A DNA stretch of 64,000 nucleotides. It comes from Enterobacter sp. C2. GTDB taxonomy: Bacteria; Pseudomonadota; Gammaproteobacteria; Enterobacterales; Enterobacteriaceae. A program made the position numbers and the translations under genes. Of the stretch, positions 32,780-43,687 are shown one piece after another; the first letter of the stretch is position 1, and each line of letters opens with the position of its first letter. A model generated the notes under the pieces. The model worked only from the letters and a program-made list of their open reading frames with translations. It did no database searches and had not been told where the DNA came from. The stretch is from assembly GCF_019880405.1 (NCBI RefSeq), contig NZ_CP082269.1, forward strand, positions 2,666,001-2,730,000, written 5' to 3'.

Positions 32780-34053
32780 TTACCCTCCCGAACGCGCTTC
32801 AGCACCGACTCCACCATCTCCATGCCATGCTGCCGCTCGTGGGCCACGGCATCAGAGAGGCGCTGCTCGAGCGCCGGGAGCTGGCCAAGGGTGTCGGCCA
32901 CCATGGCCTCCAGCGAGCCGTCCAGCAGATGGCGAATATCGATCGCCATCTCTGGCATCCCCAGCTGCTGCATAATGCCCGCCGACTTGTGTTCGTAGTT
33001 GATAGCGATCGCCGGGGTGCCAAAGTTCATCGAGATAATGGCCGAGTGCAGGCGGGTCCCCACCGTCAGATCGCAGGCGGCAAAAATTTTGCCCATCTCC
33101 AGATCGTTCAGCTCGTCCATCACCACGTGATAGCGCGAGGGATCGCTGACGTGCTCGCGGAGGTTGAGCGCCACCATGCGATCGTCTTTGTTGTAGCTGT
33201 CGATGCCGGTACAGGTTGAGAGGGCCAGCACCTGGTAGCCTGCATCAATAATGCGGTTGACCACGCCAGCAAAAGCCTGCTCGTAGGCTTTCTGCGTGGT
33301 GCCGAGCCGCTTGTCGAAGGGGGCCAGCTCGCGCAGGGTAATGGCGACCGTCTTCTCTTTTGCCGCTACGTCGAGCCAGTGGGCAACCGCATAGTTCGGC
33401 ACAAACGTCTCGTCGTGATCCACCAGCCAGGCGGTATCCACCCCCTGCTCGACTTTGGCGGTGGTGATCTGGCTATGCTCCATTAGCTCCAGGCTCACGC
33501 GCTCGCGGAGGATCAGCGCGTCACAGTGGCCGAATACGTAGTTCGCCAGCTGGTTAAACTGGGCATCCTGGAACGGCCCTACGCTGTGGCCGATCATATA
33601 GAGCGGCTTCTTCGCCATAAAGGTGCAGAGAGCATGCTCGAACTGCGGCACACCGTAGAGATCGACAAAGAACGAGCCGCCGACCTGGATAATGGCATCG
33701 TAGCCCGCCAGCAGGCGAACAAAATCAGTGAAGCCCTGGGCGATGGCGATGTTACGCAGCTTGCCGCTGTCGGTGACCCGGGAGAGCAGCACCTGATGCT
33801 GATAGCGGCGGCGCAGCACCTTCTTGACCCGCCCCATCAGTCCGGCTGCAGTGTTGTGCTGTTTCATCTGGCTGTAGAGCGGATCGCCCATCACCGGGCG
33901 GTTCAGCAGCCAGGAGGAGCTCACCGGGTAGCGGCTCATCACGTCCACCTCGGCGTTCGGCTCAAGCACGGCAATCGCGTCCAGCAGGCCGCGCAGGATG
34001 GCGCTGTCGCCACGGTTCCCGCAGGTATGGTTGCCCAGAATCAATAGTTTCAT
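32776..34053 (-). CDS. wcaK: Colanic acid pyruvyl transferase WcaK
   Basis: 425 residues (E. coli 426) of the polysaccharide pyruvyl transferase family, recognised by LLILGNHTCGNRGDSAILRG at the N-terminus and VGTRLHSAIISMNFGTPAIAINY near the C-terminus. It is expected to attach the pyruvate ketal to the terminal galactose of the colanic acid side chain from phosphoenolpyruvate. 24 bases after wzxC and overlapping wcaL. Confidence 0.94.
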   Translation of the reverse strand: MKLLILGNHTCGNRGDSAILRGLLDAIAVLEPNAEVDVMSRYPVSSSWLLNRPVMGDPLYSQMKQHNTAAGLMGRVKKVLRRRYQHQVLLSRVTDSGKLRNIAIAQGFTDFVRLLAGYDAIIQVGGSFFVDLYGVPQFEHALCTFMAKKPLYMIGHSVGPFQDAQFNQLANYVFGHCDALILRERVSLELMEHSQITTAKVEQGVDTAWLVDHDETFVPNYAVAHWLDVAAKEKTVAITLRELAPFDKRLGTTQKAYEQAFAGVVNRIIDAGYQVLALSTCTGIDSYNKDDRMVALNLREHVSDPSRYHVVMDELNDLEMGKIFAACDLTVGTRLHSAIISMNFGTPAIAINYEHKSAGIMQQLGMPEMAIDIRHLLDGSLEAMVADTLGQLPALEQRLSDAVAHERQHGMEMVESVLKRVREGK

Positions 34054-34077
34054 TGTGACCTCATTAAAGAAATAGGA

Positions 34078-35556
34078 TTAACCTGCCCGCAGGAGCGTTC
34101 TTAATTTTTCATTGCGGCAAAGCTGGCGTTTGATCTCCACCACCAGCACGTTACGCGACAGCGCGAGGGTGACCGCGAACGTCAGCGCGCCTGCGGCGAT
34201 CTGGACGATCAGCAGGGTCACCAGCGGCAGATGGCCGCTCAGTGCCAGACCCAGCCCGTAGCTCACCGCCAGCATCGGCAGTGACAGGTAGAACGGTAGC
34301 CAGAGGCTAAGCACGTACTGGCGATAGCTGGGGCCGAGTACCGGCCTGATCATCACGAAGTAGCTCAGCACGGTATTGATAATCTGCACGAGCAGGAAGC
34401 CCAGCGTGACCCCCAGCGCCCCCGCCCACTGACCGCCGAGAATAATGGCGGGCACAAAGAGCGCGGTTTTGAAGAGGTTAAACTTAAAGCTGATATCGAC
34501 CCGCGCCTTGGCCATCAGCAGGGAGCCAATGGGGTTCCCCACGGCGCGCAGCAGGCCAACAATGCACAGCAGCTGGAGAATGGGGATAATCCCGCGCCAC
34601 TTCTCGCCAAACACCAGCGGCACCATGTTATTGGCGACCACCATCAGGCCCAGCAGCACCGGAAAGTTGATGATGCCCACCGCCGACAGCAGCTTGTAGA
34701 AATTGAGCCGCAGCTTGGCCGTATCGTCCTGGATTTTGGCGAACGCCGGGAACAGTACGCGGGTGATAATGGGGTTAAGCTTCATCGGCGGCACCACCGC
34801 CACGTTGTAGGCGAGGTTATAGCCCCCGGCGACGCTGGCCCCGAGAATGCGCGCCAGTACCAGCGTAGAGAGGTTGGTATTGATGTAGTTGATGACGCTA
34901 TCCGCCGTCAGCCAGGCCCCAAAACGCAGGTTGGCGCTGACCGAGGCGAGGGAGAAGTGCAGGCCCGGACGGTAGATTTTGCGCCCGAAGAAGCCAAATA
35001 GCAGGGTGCGCACCAGGGTGTTAACGAGGTAACCGACGATGGCGGTCATTGCCAGCGGCCAGAACCACGCGCCAATCACCGTCACGCTGAATCCCGCGAC
35101 CACGGAGAGCGTTTCAATTGCGCCAATTTTGCCAAACTCTAACTCTTTTTGCATCAGCGCGCGAAACTGCTGGCCGTGGGGGATCACCACAAAGGCCAGC
35201 GACAGGGTTTTGATCAGCGGGGCGATATCCGGGTTGTGCAGCACCCGGGCCAGGGTATCGCTCAGGAGGAACATCGCCACGCAGACCAGCAGCCCCAGGC
35301 CGACGTTCAGCCAGTAGAGGGTGGTCAGCTCTAGCTGGCTGATCTCTTTGCGTTGGATAATCGAGTTGGCGATGCCGAAATCGGACAGCGTATCGGCAAG
35401 GGCGATAATCGTCAGCGCCACGGTCAGCAGGCCAAACTGGTGGCTGTCGATAATTCGCGCCAGCCAGGTCATCTGCACCAGGCCGAGGCCAATGATCGTG
35501 ACGGTGGCCATCGCCGACCATTTGGCCCCGCTTAGGGTTTTCTCTCTCAGGCTCAC
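34078..35556 (-). CDS. wzxC: Colanic acid flippase WzxC
   Basis: 492 residues with about 12-14 membrane helices, starting MSLREKTLSGAKWSAMATV as in E. coli WzxC, a polysaccharide transporter of the MOP superfamily. It exports the undecaprenyl-linked colanic acid repeat for polymerisation by WcaD. It is 11 bases downstream of wcaJ. Confidence 0.96.
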   Translation of the reverse strand: MSLREKTLSGAKWSAMATVTIIGLGLVQMTWLARIIDSHQFGLLTVALTIIALADTLSDFGIANSIIQRKEISQLELTTLYWLNVGLGLLVCVAMFLLSDTLARVLHNPDIAPLIKTLSLAFVVIPHGQQFRALMQKELEFGKIGAIETLSVVAGFSVTVIGAWFWPLAMTAIVGYLVNTLVRTLLFGFFGRKIYRPGLHFSLASVSANLRFGAWLTADSVINYINTNLSTLVLARILGASVAGGYNLAYNVAVVPPMKLNPIITRVLFPAFAKIQDDTAKLRLNFYKLLSAVGIINFPVLLGLMVVANNMVPLVFGEKWRGIIPILQLLCIVGLLRAVGNPIGSLLMAKARVDISFKFNLFKTALFVPAIILGGQWAGALGVTLGFLLVQIINTVLSYFVMIRPVLGPSYRQYVLSLWLPFYLSLPMLAVSYGLGLALSGHLPLVTLLIVQIAAGALTFAVTLALSRNVLVVEIKRQLCRNEKLRTLLRAG

Positions 35557-35567
35557 AGGGTACTCAC

Positions 35568-36962
35568 TCAGTAGGCCGCTTTGTTAACAAAGCCTTTGAA
35601 AATGGTCAGGAAAACGATCTTGATATCGAACCAGAGGCTCCATTCGCGAATGTACTCCAGGTCGAACTCGATCCGTTTCTCCATCTTCTCCAGGGTGTCG
35701 GTTTCTCCGCGCCAGCCGTTGATCTGTGCCCAGCCGGTAATGCCTGGCTTGACCTTATGGCGCAGCATGTAGCCCTGGATCAGCGTCCGGTACTGCTCGT
35801 TATGCGCCACGGCGTGCGGACGCGGGCCCACAATCGACATGCCACCGGTGAGGACGTTAATAAACTGCGGCAGCTCGTCGAGCGAGGTACGACGCAGGAA
35901 GTTGCCAACGCGGGTCACGCGGGGGTCGTTCTGCGTTGCCTGGGTGACTACGCTGTCGTTCTCCATCACCTTCATAGAGCGGAACTTCCACACCATGATT
36001 GGCTTGCCGTCCATGCCGTAGCGGGTCTGACGGAAGATCACCGGGCCCGGCGAGGTGAACTTCACGGCAGCAGCAATGCTCAGCAGCACCGGGGAGATCA
36101 TCAGCAGGATCAGCGAGGAGAGTACGATGTCCTCAAGGCGCTTCAGGACGCGGTTCATGCCGGAGAGCGGCGTGTCGTACAGCGGCACCACCGGAATCCC
36201 GTTCATCTCCTCAATACGCGAATGCAGGATATTGAAGGTGAAGACGTCGGGAATAAGGATCACCGAGCAGGTCGTATCCGCCAGATCGCTCACCAGCTTT
36301 TTAATGCTGGCGGCGTCGTTCATCGACATGGCGATATAGACGTTGTGGATTTTCGCCGCCTTAGCATCCTCAATGAGCTGCGCAATAGTGCCCGTCCACT
36401 CCGCCGACACGCCCTCGGGGCCCACGTCGTGATAGACACCCACTACCTCAAAGCCCAGCCACGGCTCGTTGCGGAAGCTCTCCAGCAGCATCTGTCCCAC
36501 CGGCAGATCGCCGGCAATGGCCACCCGGCGGGTGTTATATCCACGGTTACGCAGCCAGCCCGCGCCGAAGCGGATCAGCGAGCGGCAGACCACCAGGCCA
36601 ATGCTGCTCAGCACGTACCAGGCGAAAAACAGCGAGAAGTCGTCATTAAAATCAGCGTTAAAGGCCATCAGCCCGGCGCTAAAGATCAGGCTCAGCGTCC
36701 AGTTTTGCAGCAGCAGCACCAGCTCGGTGGAGATCTTCACCCCGCGCCACGAGCGGTAGAAATCGGTCATACCGCCAATCATCTGGAAAACCACCAGCGC
36801 CATGAGCGCCATCAGCAGATGCAGATAGAAAAAGGGTAAGGCGTTTGCCTTACAAACCACCCAAAGCCCGCCAAACAGGATAGTGATGTCCGAAAATCGC
36901 TGCACCATAGAGATTAACGATGCATTCGTTTTGGCTCGCTCGCGCTTTTTTAAGTTTGTCAT
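35568..36962 (-). CDS. wcaJ: Undecaprenyl-phosphate glucose phosphotransferase WcaJ
   Basis: 464 residues, the E. coli length. Membrane helices in the N-terminal half lead to a Rossmann-like central domain and the C-terminal polyprenol-phosphate hexose-1-phosphate transferase domain (from about residue 270), with KFRSMKV, DELPQFINVLTGGMSIVGPRP and KPGITGWAQ. It initiates colanic acid by transferring glucose 1-phosphate onto undecaprenyl phosphate. Intact here; loss of this gene is a common route to non-mucoid variants in Klebsiella. Confidence 0.96.
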   Translation of the reverse strand: MTNLKKRERAKTNASLISMVQRFSDITILFGGLWVVCKANALPFFYLHLLMALMALVVFQMIGGMTDFYRSWRGVKISTELVLLLQNWTLSLIFSAGLMAFNADFNDDFSLFFAWYVLSSIGLVVCRSLIRFGAGWLRNRGYNTRRVAIAGDLPVGQMLLESFRNEPWLGFEVVGVYHDVGPEGVSAEWTGTIAQLIEDAKAAKIHNVYIAMSMNDAASIKKLVSDLADTTCSVILIPDVFTFNILHSRIEEMNGIPVVPLYDTPLSGMNRVLKRLEDIVLSSLILLMISPVLLSIAAAVKFTSPGPVIFRQTRYGMDGKPIMVWKFRSMKVMENDSVVTQATQNDPRVTRVGNFLRRTSLDELPQFINVLTGGMSIVGPRPHAVAHNEQYRTLIQGYMLRHKVKPGITGWAQINGWRGETDTLEKMEKRIEFDLEYIREWSLWFDIKIVFLTIFKGFVNKAAY

Positions 36963-37011
36963 CGTTGTTCCTGTTCATTAATGCCCTCTCCGAAGAGAGG
37001 GCTCGCAACGG

Positions 37012-38382
37012 CTACCTGTCGAGCAGCGCCAGAATTTCCTGCGTCTTCGCCTCCATCAGCGAGACGTCGCCCTGGGACTCGACGTTCAGGCGTACCACCG
37101 GCTCGGTATTAGAGGATCGCAGGTTAAAGCGCCACGTTGGGAAGGCGACGCTGAGACCGTCGGTACGATCAATCTCCTGCGCCCCGCTGGCAAAATGCTG
37201 CTCCACGCGGGCAATGGCCTGCGCCGGTTCGCTGAGGGTACGGTTGATCTCGCCGCTGGCAGGAAACGCCGCCATGCGATCGCGCACCAGCGCCGACAGC
37301 GGCTGACCGGAGAGGCACAGCAGCTCGGTGACCAGCAGCCAGGGGATCATCCCGCTGTCGCAGTAGGCAAAGTCGCGGAAGTAGTGGTGGGCGCTCATCT
37401 CGCCGCCGTAGATCGCATCCTCGGCGCGCATCCGCTCTTTGATAAAGGCGTGGCCGGTTTTCGACATCACCGGCGTGCCGCCGGCCTGGGTCACCACGTC
37501 TACGGTGTTCCAGGAGAGGCGCGGGTCGTGGATGATTTTCGCGCCGGGATGCTTCTCCAGAAACGCCTGGGCCAGCAGGCCAACGATGTAGTAGCCCTCG
37601 ATAAACTGACCGTCGCCGTCGAACAGGAAGCAGCGGTCAAAGTCGCCGTCAAAGGCGATGCCCATATCGGCCCGGTGCGCAATCACCGCGTCGCGGGTAC
37701 TGTCCCGGCACTCGGGCAGCAGCGGGTTAGGAATACCGTTAGGGAAGTTGCCGTCCGGGGTGTTGTGCACTTTGATAAAGGTCACCGGCACCTTCAGCGC
37801 CTGGAAACGCGCCTCGATGGCGTCAATTACCGGACCCGCCGCGCCGTTGCCAGAATTGATAACCAGCGACAACGGCTTGAGATTCGCCACATCGATATAG
37901 CCCAGTAGATGGTCGATATAGGCATCGCGCAGATCGATCTGCTTATAGCTGCCGCGCTTCGCCGGATTAACCGGCGGGAAGTCGTTGGCCTCTGCCAGAC
38001 GCTGCACGTCGCGCAGGCCGGTATCGCCGCTGATCGGGCGCGCGCCCTTGCGCACCAGCTTCATGCCGTTGTAGTCCATCGGGTTGTGGCTGGCGGTGAC
38101 TTCGATACCGCCATCAATCCCGAGGTGGAAGGTGGCAAAGTAGATCTCTTCCGTGCCGCACATACCGAGGTCAAGCACGTCTACCCCGGCATCCTGCAAC
38201 CCCTTCGCCAGCGCCAGCTTCAGCGCCTCGCTGGTCAGCCGCACGTCGCCCCCCAGCACGATGGTTTGCGGCTTCAGATATTCACCGTAGGCGCGGCCAA
38301 TGCGCCAGGCGATCTCTTCATTGAGCTCCGTGCCCAGCCTGCCGCGAATATCATAGGCTTTAAAACAGGTTAATTTTTCCAT
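37012..38382 (-). CDS. cpsG: Phosphomannomutase (colanic acid copy)
   Basis: 456 residues when started at ATG 38382 ([14 protein letters not shown]); an in-frame ATG at 38394 would add MEAI. All four phosphohexomutase loops are classical: TASHNP (S98), DGDFDR, GEMSAHH and RTSNTEP-like RSSNTEP. It converts mannose 6-phosphate to mannose 1-phosphate for GDP-mannose and GDP-fucose. Very different from the second phosphomannomutase at 16.6-18.0 kb. A REP-like palindrome lies between it and cpsB. Confidence 0.96.
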   Translation of the reverse strand: MEKLTCFKAYDIRGRLGTELNEEIAWRIGRAYGEYLKPQTIVLGGDVRLTSEALKLALAKGLQDAGVDVLDLGMCGTEEIYFATFHLGIDGGIEVTASHNPMDYNGMKLVRKGARPISGDTGLRDVQRLAEANDFPPVNPAKRGSYKQIDLRDAYIDHLLGYIDVANLKPLSLVINSGNGAAGPVIDAIEARFQALKVPVTFIKVHNTPDGNFPNGIPNPLLPECRDSTRDAVIAHRADMGIAFDGDFDRCFLFDGDGQFIEGYYIVGLLAQAFLEKHPGAKIIHDPRLSWNTVDVVTQAGGTPVMSKTGHAFIKERMRAEDAIYGGEMSAHHYFRDFAYCDSGMIPWLLVTELLCLSGQPLSALVRDRMAAFPASGEINRTLSEPAQAIARVEQHFASGAQEIDRTDGLSVAFPTWRFNLRSSNTEPVVRLNVESQGDVSLMEAKTQEILALLDR

Positions 38383-38396
38383 AATGGCCTCCATAG

Positions 38397-38421
38397 GCCC
38401 GGTAAGCGCACGCTGCCGGGC
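38397..38421. repeat. REP-like palindrome between cpsB and cpsG
   Basis: GCCCGG ... CCGGGC arms enclose a second inner palindrome (AGCG CA CGCT), the architecture of enterobacterial REP/PU elements. It occupies about half of the 53-base gap inside the colanic acid operon, where such elements commonly stabilise upstream mRNA or reduce downstream expression. Confidence 0.65.
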
Positions 38422-38435
38422 AGAGTTAATGCGTA

Positions 38436-39872
38436 CTAAACTCGCCCGTAGCGGTCTTCGAAGCGCACCACGTCGTCCTCTTCGAGGTAGCCGCCGGAGC
38501 GCACCTCAATCAGATCCAGCGGGATCTTGCCGGGGTTCTCCAGGCAGTGGGTCGCGCCAAGGGGGATGTAAACCGACTCGTTTTCACCAATCAGGCGCAT
38601 TTCGTCGTTGATGGTCACCTTCGCCGTGCCCGCTACCACGATCCAGTGCTCGGCCCGGTGGTGGTGCATCTGCAGGGAGAGTCCCTCCCCCGGCTTAACG
38701 GTGATACGTTTTACCTGGTAACGCTCGCCGGAGTCGATGGAGTCATATTTGCCCCACGGACGGTATACCTCGCGGTGGACGTGGTGCTCATGGCGACCGT
38801 CGGCTTTGATCTGCTCGACAACTTTTTTGACGTCCTGCACCGCGTTGCGGTCGGCAATCAGCACCGCATCTTTGGTCTGGACAACCACCAGATCCTTGAC
38901 CCCGACGGTGGTGACCAGGCCTGACTCGGCGTAGACATAGCTATTTTCGGTTTTGTGGCTGATGACGTCGCCGTGGTGAACGTTTCCCTCCGGCGTATGG
39001 GGGCTGATCTCCCACAGCGAGGACCAGGAGCCAACGTCGCTCCAGCCCGCATCCATCGGGACCACCACTGCGTCGGCGGTCTTCTCCATCACCGCATAGT
39101 CCACCGACTCTTCCGGGCAGGCGAGGAACGCCTCTTCATCAACGCGGATAAAGTCGAGATCCGGATCAACGGTGCGCATGGCGTTCTCACAGGCTTCGAG
39201 AATGTCCGGGCGGAAGCGCTTTAACTCGTCGAGATAGCGCCCGGCGCGGAACAGGAACATGCCGCTGTTCCAGTAGTATTCGCCGCTGGCAACGTAGGCC
39301 TGCGCCGTTTCCAGATTGGGTTTTTCAACAAACTGCGCCACTTCGAAGGCTACGGTATCGATCCCGCCCTGACTGACCTCGCCGCGGCGAATGTAGCCGT
39401 AGCCGGTCTCGGGCAGATCCGGCACGATGCCGAAGGTCACCAGCTTGCCGCTTTCGGCATAGGGCATTGCCGCGCGCACCGCCTCGCGGAAGGACTCTTC
39501 CTGCTGGATCACGTGATCGGCAGCGAGCACCAGCAGAAGCGGATCCGCATCAGGGCTGTTGCGCTTAGCGGCCAGCGCCGCGAGGGCGATAGCAGGCGCG
39601 GTGTTACGTCCCGCCGGTTCAAGAATGATGTTTTCGGTCAGCTTATTGAGCTGACGCAGCTGCTCGGCAACGATAAAGCGGTGCTCTTCATTGCAGATCA
39701 CTACCGGGCTTTCGCACTCGACGCCGTTCAGACGGTTAATCGTCGCCTGTAACATCGTCAGCTCGCCCTTCAGGCAGAGAAACTGTTTGGGGTAAAGCAC
39801 GCGGGAGAGCGGCCACAGGCGGCTACCCGTGCCACCAGCCATGACTACCGGAAAAAGGGTGGTTTGCTTCAT
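38436..39872 (-). CDS. cpsB: Mannose-1-phosphate guanylyltransferase (colanic acid copy)
   Basis: 478 residues, as E. coli CpsB/ManC. An N-terminal GTP-dependent nucleotidyltransferase domain ([24 protein letters not shown]) is fused to a C-terminal cupin ([17 protein letters not shown]). It makes GDP-mannose, the precursor that Gmd and Fcl turn into GDP-L-fucose for colanic acid. It ends two bases or so after the REP-containing gap to cpsG and starts 2 bases after wcaI. It is a full-length paralogue of manC at 18-19.5 kb in the same orientation. Confidence 0.96.
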   Translation of the reverse strand: MKQTTLFPVVMAGGTGSRLWPLSRVLYPKQFLCLKGELTMLQATINRLNGVECESPVVICNEEHRFIVAEQLRQLNKLTENIILEPAGRNTAPAIALAALAAKRNSPDADPLLLVLAADHVIQQEESFREAVRAAMPYAESGKLVTFGIVPDLPETGYGYIRRGEVSQGGIDTVAFEVAQFVEKPNLETAQAYVASGEYYWNSGMFLFRAGRYLDELKRFRPDILEACENAMRTVDPDLDFIRVDEEAFLACPEESVDYAVMEKTADAVVVPMDAGWSDVGSWSSLWEISPHTPEGNVHHGDVISHKTENSYVYAESGLVTTVGVKDLVVVQTKDAVLIADRNAVQDVKKVVEQIKADGRHEHHVHREVYRPWGKYDSIDSGERYQVKRITVKPGEGLSLQMHHHRAEHWIVVAGTAKVTINDEMRLIGENESVYIPLGATHCLENPGKIPLDLIEVRSGGYLEEDDVVRFEDRYGRV

Positions 39873-39874
39873 GA

Positions 39875-41098
39875 TTATCCCTGGATATCGGCAATAAATT
39901 GGCTCAACACGCTCTCTTTTTCGAGCGTGCGTTCGGCATATTCACGTGCCACCGTGTTGTTTTTAGGCAGGGCTAACGCCTGCGCGATCCCACTCACCAG
40001 TGCATCCACCGACTCCGGCTCGACGCACACGGCAATGCCGGGAAAGTCGGTGCAAAGCTGGCCCAGCTCGGTATCGGCTTCCGCGGTGATCACCGCGTTA
40101 CCACCTACCGCCAGAATGTTAGTGAGCTTGGAGGGCAGTACCGCATCCGCCGCGCCGCGCTTCTGGATCACCAGATGGCAGTCGCCCATTTTCAACAGCG
40201 CTGGCAGCGCCTCGTAGGGCTGCAGCGGGAAGAATTTGACGTTGTCCAGCCCGCGCTCGGCGGCCAGTTTTTCCAGCCGGGCCTTGCCGCCGCCCTGGCC
40301 GACAATCACAAACAGCCACGGCTCGGCGCGCAGACGCGCTGCGGCCTCAATGACGCTCTCCAGACCCTGCTTCTCGCCGATGTTGCCGGAGTAGAGAATG
40401 ATGCGTTTGTCGTCCGGTAGGCCGAGTGAGGCACGCAGCTGAGCAACCTCGCTCTCGCTGACGTCGCGAAAGCGTGCTACTTCTGACCAGTTCGGGAAGA
40501 AGATAACCCGCTCTTCGGCCACGCCCTTCTCCCGGGCTTTGTTCATCATCGAACGGGAGATAGTGGAGACGTTATCCACCCCGAGCAGGCCGCTGCGCTC
40601 AAAGGCGCTGGCCAACGTCGCGACCTTACCGCCCTTGCCGTTGCCCGCCATTCCGAGGCCGAGCATGGCGTCTACCTCATAGTCCTGAATATGCAGCAGC
40701 GTGCGTGCCCCGGAGAGCTTCGCTAGCAGGCGCATCCCCGGCGTGCAGAACAGGGTCGGCACGACGCCGATGATGCGATCCGGCTTCCAGCGGCGCTGAG
40801 CCAGCAGCGGGAAAAAGCTGCTGAGAGCAAAACTGCCGAGGTGAACCAGCCGCTTCAGGGTCGAAGGCTGCTTTGGCACATACAGCGGACAGCGCCAGAC
40901 GGTCGCCGCCCCCTCTTCCCGACGATAGCGCCAGGCCGAGTAGCGTTCGCCCACCTTCCACTCTGGGTAGTAGGGCGGTGCGGTGATGACCCGCACGTCA
41001 TGGCCCTGGCGGGCCATCCACTCCACCATCTCACCGGTGTACTTGCCGATGCCGGTAAGCTCCGGCGAGTAGTTAATGCCGTACACAAGGATCTTCAT
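39875..41098 (-). CDS. wcaI: Colanic acid glycosyltransferase WcaI
   Basis: 407 residues, GT4 family. N-terminal [21 protein letters not shown] acceptor loop and C-terminal [16 protein letters not shown] and [19 protein letters not shown] donor-binding region. In the colanic acid pathway WcaI has been assigned to fucose addition early in repeat assembly. It overlaps gmm by 4 bases and is followed immediately by cpsB. Confidence 0.94.
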   Translation of the reverse strand: MKILVYGINYSPELTGIGKYTGEMVEWMARQGHDVRVITAPPYYPEWKVGERYSAWRYRREEGAATVWRCPLYVPKQPSTLKRLVHLGSFALSSFFPLLAQRRWKPDRIIGVVPTLFCTPGMRLLAKLSGARTLLHIQDYEVDAMLGLGMAGNGKGGKVATLASAFERSGLLGVDNVSTISRSMMNKAREKGVAEERVIFFPNWSEVARFRDVSESEVAQLRASLGLPDDKRIILYSGNIGEKQGLESVIEAAARLRAEPWLFVIVGQGGGKARLEKLAAERGLDNVKFFPLQPYEALPALLKMGDCHLVIQKRGAADAVLPSKLTNILAVGGNAVITAEADTELGQLCTDFPGIAVCVEPESVDALVSGIAQALALPKNNTVAREYAERTLEKESVLSQFIADIQG

Positions 41099-41568
41099 AT
41101 GCCAACCGCCTGACCCTTATCCATAAAGTACGCCCGGCTATTATCGTGCACGTTCTCGTCGGCGATCAGCGCCTCTGGCGTCAGCCAGCGGTACGCTTCA
41201 TGCTGCGCATCCGGCAGGGCCAGATCCGCCTGATTTACCCTCAGGCGGAAGCCGAGCACGATGTAGTGGGTGCTGAAGTCGCTCCCGGAGAAGTTGTCGT
41301 CATAGAAGTGCTGCCAGACGCCGTAAAACTCCCCCGCCGTCAGCGGCAGACGTACGCCAAGCTCGGCCAGGGTCAGGCGCTCAAACGCCTGGGCCAGCGG
41401 CTCATCTTTCTGCACGCGCCCGCCGGGCACAAACCAGAAGCCCTGCGCAGGACGGTTAGTGCGCTTGCCGAGCAAAAACTCGCCGCACGCGTTCTCCACG
41501 ATCAGATCGATGGAGATTAACGGCGTGGAACGCACCACGGTGGCAAAATCTTCCTGACTTAAAAACAT
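41095..41568 (-). CDS. gmm: GDP-mannose mannosyl hydrolase
   Basis: 157 residues, a small Nudix-fold protein (also called WcaH or NudD). The Nudix-like segment [20 protein letters not shown] lacks the usual double glutamate, as is known for GDP-mannose hydrolases that cleave the glycosidic rather than the phosphoanhydride bond. It releases mannose or glucose from the GDP-sugar, probably tuning GDP-mannose/GDP-fucose supply. Sits between fcl and wcaI and overlaps the latter. Confidence 0.94.
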   Translation of the reverse strand: MFLSQEDFATVVRSTPLISIDLIVENACGEFLLGKRTNRPAQGFWFVPGGRVQKDEPLAQAFERLTLAELGVRLPLTAGEFYGVWQHFYDDNFSGSDFSTHYIVLGFRLRVNQADLALPDAQHEAYRWLTPEALIADENVHDNSRAYFMDKGQAVGI

Positions 41569-41570
41569 GC

Positions 41571-42536
41571 CTACCCCCGGAACCGGTGCTGATTTTCAAG
41601 GAACCACTGGTAGGTGCTTGCCAGCCCCTGCTCCAGCGAGATCTCATGACGCCAGCCCAGGGCGTGCAGGCGCGACACGTCCAGCAGCTTGCGCGGCGTG
41701 CCGTCGGGTTTGGTGGCGTCAAACACCACCCGCCCCTTGAAGCCCGTGACCTGAGCAAGGGTCTGCGCCAGCTCGCGGATGGTGCAGTCAACCCCGGTCC
41801 CGACGTTGATGTGTGACAGCATCGGCTCGGTGTTCTCCAGCCACACCTCGCGATCCAGCTCCATCACGTGGATGCTGGCCGCAGCCATATCATCGACGTG
41901 CAGGAACTCGCGCATCGGCGTGCCGCTGCCCCACACCACCACGTCAGTGGCGTTCTGCTCGGCCGCCTCATGAAAGCGTCGCAGCAGCGCCGGGATGACG
42001 TGGGAGTTGCTCGGGTGGAAGTTGTCGTGCGGACCATACAGGTTGGTCGGCATCACCGAGCGGTAGTCTCGGCCATGCTGACGGTTGTAGGATTCACACA
42101 GCTTGATCCCGGCAATTTTAGCAATGGCATACGGCTCGTTAGTGGCTTCCAGCGTCCCCTGAAGCAGCTCGCTCTCGGCGATCGGCTGGGTGGCCATCTT
42201 CGGATAGATACAGGAGGAGCCGAGGAACAGCAGCTTGTTCACGCCGTGCGTGTGCGCAGCGTGAATGATGTTGCTCTCGATCATCATGTTTTCGTAGATG
42301 AAGTCAGCCGGATACGTATTGTTCGCCACAATACCGCCTACCTTCGCCGCCGCCAGGTAGACCTGATCGATCCGCTGGTCGGCGAAAAAGGCGTCCACGG
42401 CGGCCGCATCCAGCAGGTTCAGCTCATCACGGGTGCGCAGGATCAGCTCGACGTTACCGCGCTGCTCCAGCTGGCGCACGATAGCTGACCCCACCATGCC
42501 GCGATGGCCAGCTACAAAGATACGTTGTTTACTCAT
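41571..42536 (-). CDS. fcl: GDP-L-fucose synthase
   Basis: 321 residues, the E. coli Fcl (WcaG) length. An SDR epimerase/reductase with NADP-binding [21 protein letters not shown] and the catalytic YAIAKIAG (Tyr-x3-Lys). It converts GDP-4-keto-6-deoxymannose into GDP-L-fucose by 3,5-epimerisation and NADPH reduction. Two bases separate it from gmd upstream and from gmm downstream. Confidence 0.96.
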   Translation of the reverse strand: MSKQRIFVAGHRGMVGSAIVRQLEQRGNVELILRTRDELNLLDAAAVDAFFADQRIDQVYLAAAKVGGIVANNTYPADFIYENMMIESNIIHAAHTHGVNKLLFLGSSCIYPKMATQPIAESELLQGTLEATNEPYAIAKIAGIKLCESYNRQHGRDYRSVMPTNLYGPHDNFHPSNSHVIPALLRRFHEAAEQNATDVVVWGSGTPMREFLHVDDMAAASIHVMELDREVWLENTEPMLSHINVGTGVDCTIRELAQTLAQVTGFKGRVVFDATKPDGTPRKLLDVSRLHALGWRHEISLEQGLASTYQWFLENQHRFRG

Positions 42537-42538
42537 GC

Positions 42539-43660
42539 TCAGGACTCCAGCGCGATGGCAACCTCGTAGCCGTGGGACTTCAGCAGCGAGTGCTTCTTAG
42601 CGGCTTCCAGATCCTTGGCGACCATCTCAGAGACCATCTCCTGCAGGGTGGTTTCCGGCTTCCAGCCCAGCTTCTCGTGCGCCTTGGTCGGATCGCCGAG
42701 CAGGGTTTCAACTTCTGCCGGACGGAAGTAGCGCGGATCGACGGCAACAATCACATCGCCCGCCTTCACGCCCGGTGCGTCATGGCCGGTGACCGAAACA
42801 ACAATGCCCTTCTCGTCTACGCCGGTGCCTTCAAAGCGCAGCTTGATGCCCAGCTGCGCGGCAGCCATCTCAACGAACTGGCGAACCGAGTACTGCACGC
42901 CGGTAGCGATAACGAAATCTTCCGGGTGATCCTGCTGCAGCATCATCCACTGCATTTTCACGTAGTCCTTGGCATGGCCCCAGTCACGCAGGGAGTCCAT
43001 GTTGCCGAGATAGAGGCAGGATTCGAGGCCCTGGGCAATGTTGGCAATGCCACGGGTGATTTTACGGGTCACGAAGGTCTCGCCGCGGCGCGGGGATTCG
43101 TGGTTGAACAGAATGCCGTTGCAGGCGTACATGCCGTAGGATTCACGGTAGTTAACGGTGATCCAGTAGGCGTACAGCTTGGCAACCGCATATGGTGAGC
43201 GCGGGTAGAACGGCGTGGTCTCTTTCTGCGGGGTTTCCTGCACCAGACCATACAGCTCAGAGGTGGACGCCTGGTAGAAGCGGGTTTTCTTCTCAAGGCC
43301 GAGGAAGCGGATCGCCTCCAGCAGGCGCAGGGTGCCCATGCCGTCAACGTCGGCGGTATATTCCGGCGACTCAAAGGAGACCGCTACGTGGCTCATTGCC
43401 CCCAGGTTGTAGACCTCGTCCGGCTGCACTTCCTGCAGGATACGGGTCAGGTTGGAGCTGTCGGTCAGATCGCCATAGTGCAGATGGAATTTCGGGTTGG
43501 TGGCGTGCGGATCCTGGTAGATGTGGTCCACGCGTTCAGTGTTAAACGAGGAGGCGCGACGCTTGATGCCGTGAACCTCATAGCCTTTCTCCAGCAGCAG
43601 CTCTGCCAGATAAGAGCCATCCTGCCCGGTAACGCCGGTGATGAGAGCGACTTTAGACAT
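42539..43660 (-). CDS. gmd: GDP-mannose 4,6-dehydratase
   Basis: 373 residues as in E. coli Gmd. SDR dehydratase with [26 protein letters not shown] and [12 protein letters not shown]. It produces GDP-4-keto-6-deoxy-D-mannose from GDP-mannose, the first step to GDP-L-fucose. It is the most conserved protein of the colanic acid operon and lies 27 bases after wcaF. Confidence 0.97.
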   Translation of the reverse strand: MSKVALITGVTGQDGSYLAELLLEKGYEVHGIKRRASSFNTERVDHIYQDPHATNPKFHLHYGDLTDSSNLTRILQEVQPDEVYNLGAMSHVAVSFESPEYTADVDGMGTLRLLEAIRFLGLEKKTRFYQASTSELYGLVQETPQKETTPFYPRSPYAVAKLYAYWITVNYRESYGMYACNGILFNHESPRRGETFVTRKITRGIANIAQGLESCLYLGNMDSLRDWGHAKDYVKMQWMMLQQDHPEDFVIATGVQYSVRQFVEMAAAQLGIKLRFEGTGVDEKGIVVSVTGHDAPGVKAGDVIVAVDPRYFRPAEVETLLGDPTKAHEKLGWKPETTLQEMVSEMVAKDLEAAKKHSLLKSHGYEVAIALES

Positions 43661-43687
43661 AATTTTATTCTCCAGACTTATCAGAAA

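Noticed and set aside
35757-36839. 360-codon plus-strand frame opposite wcaJ
   Set aside because: Histidine/arginine-rich shadow of an intact, conserved wcaJ; no ribosome-binding context or family resemblance.
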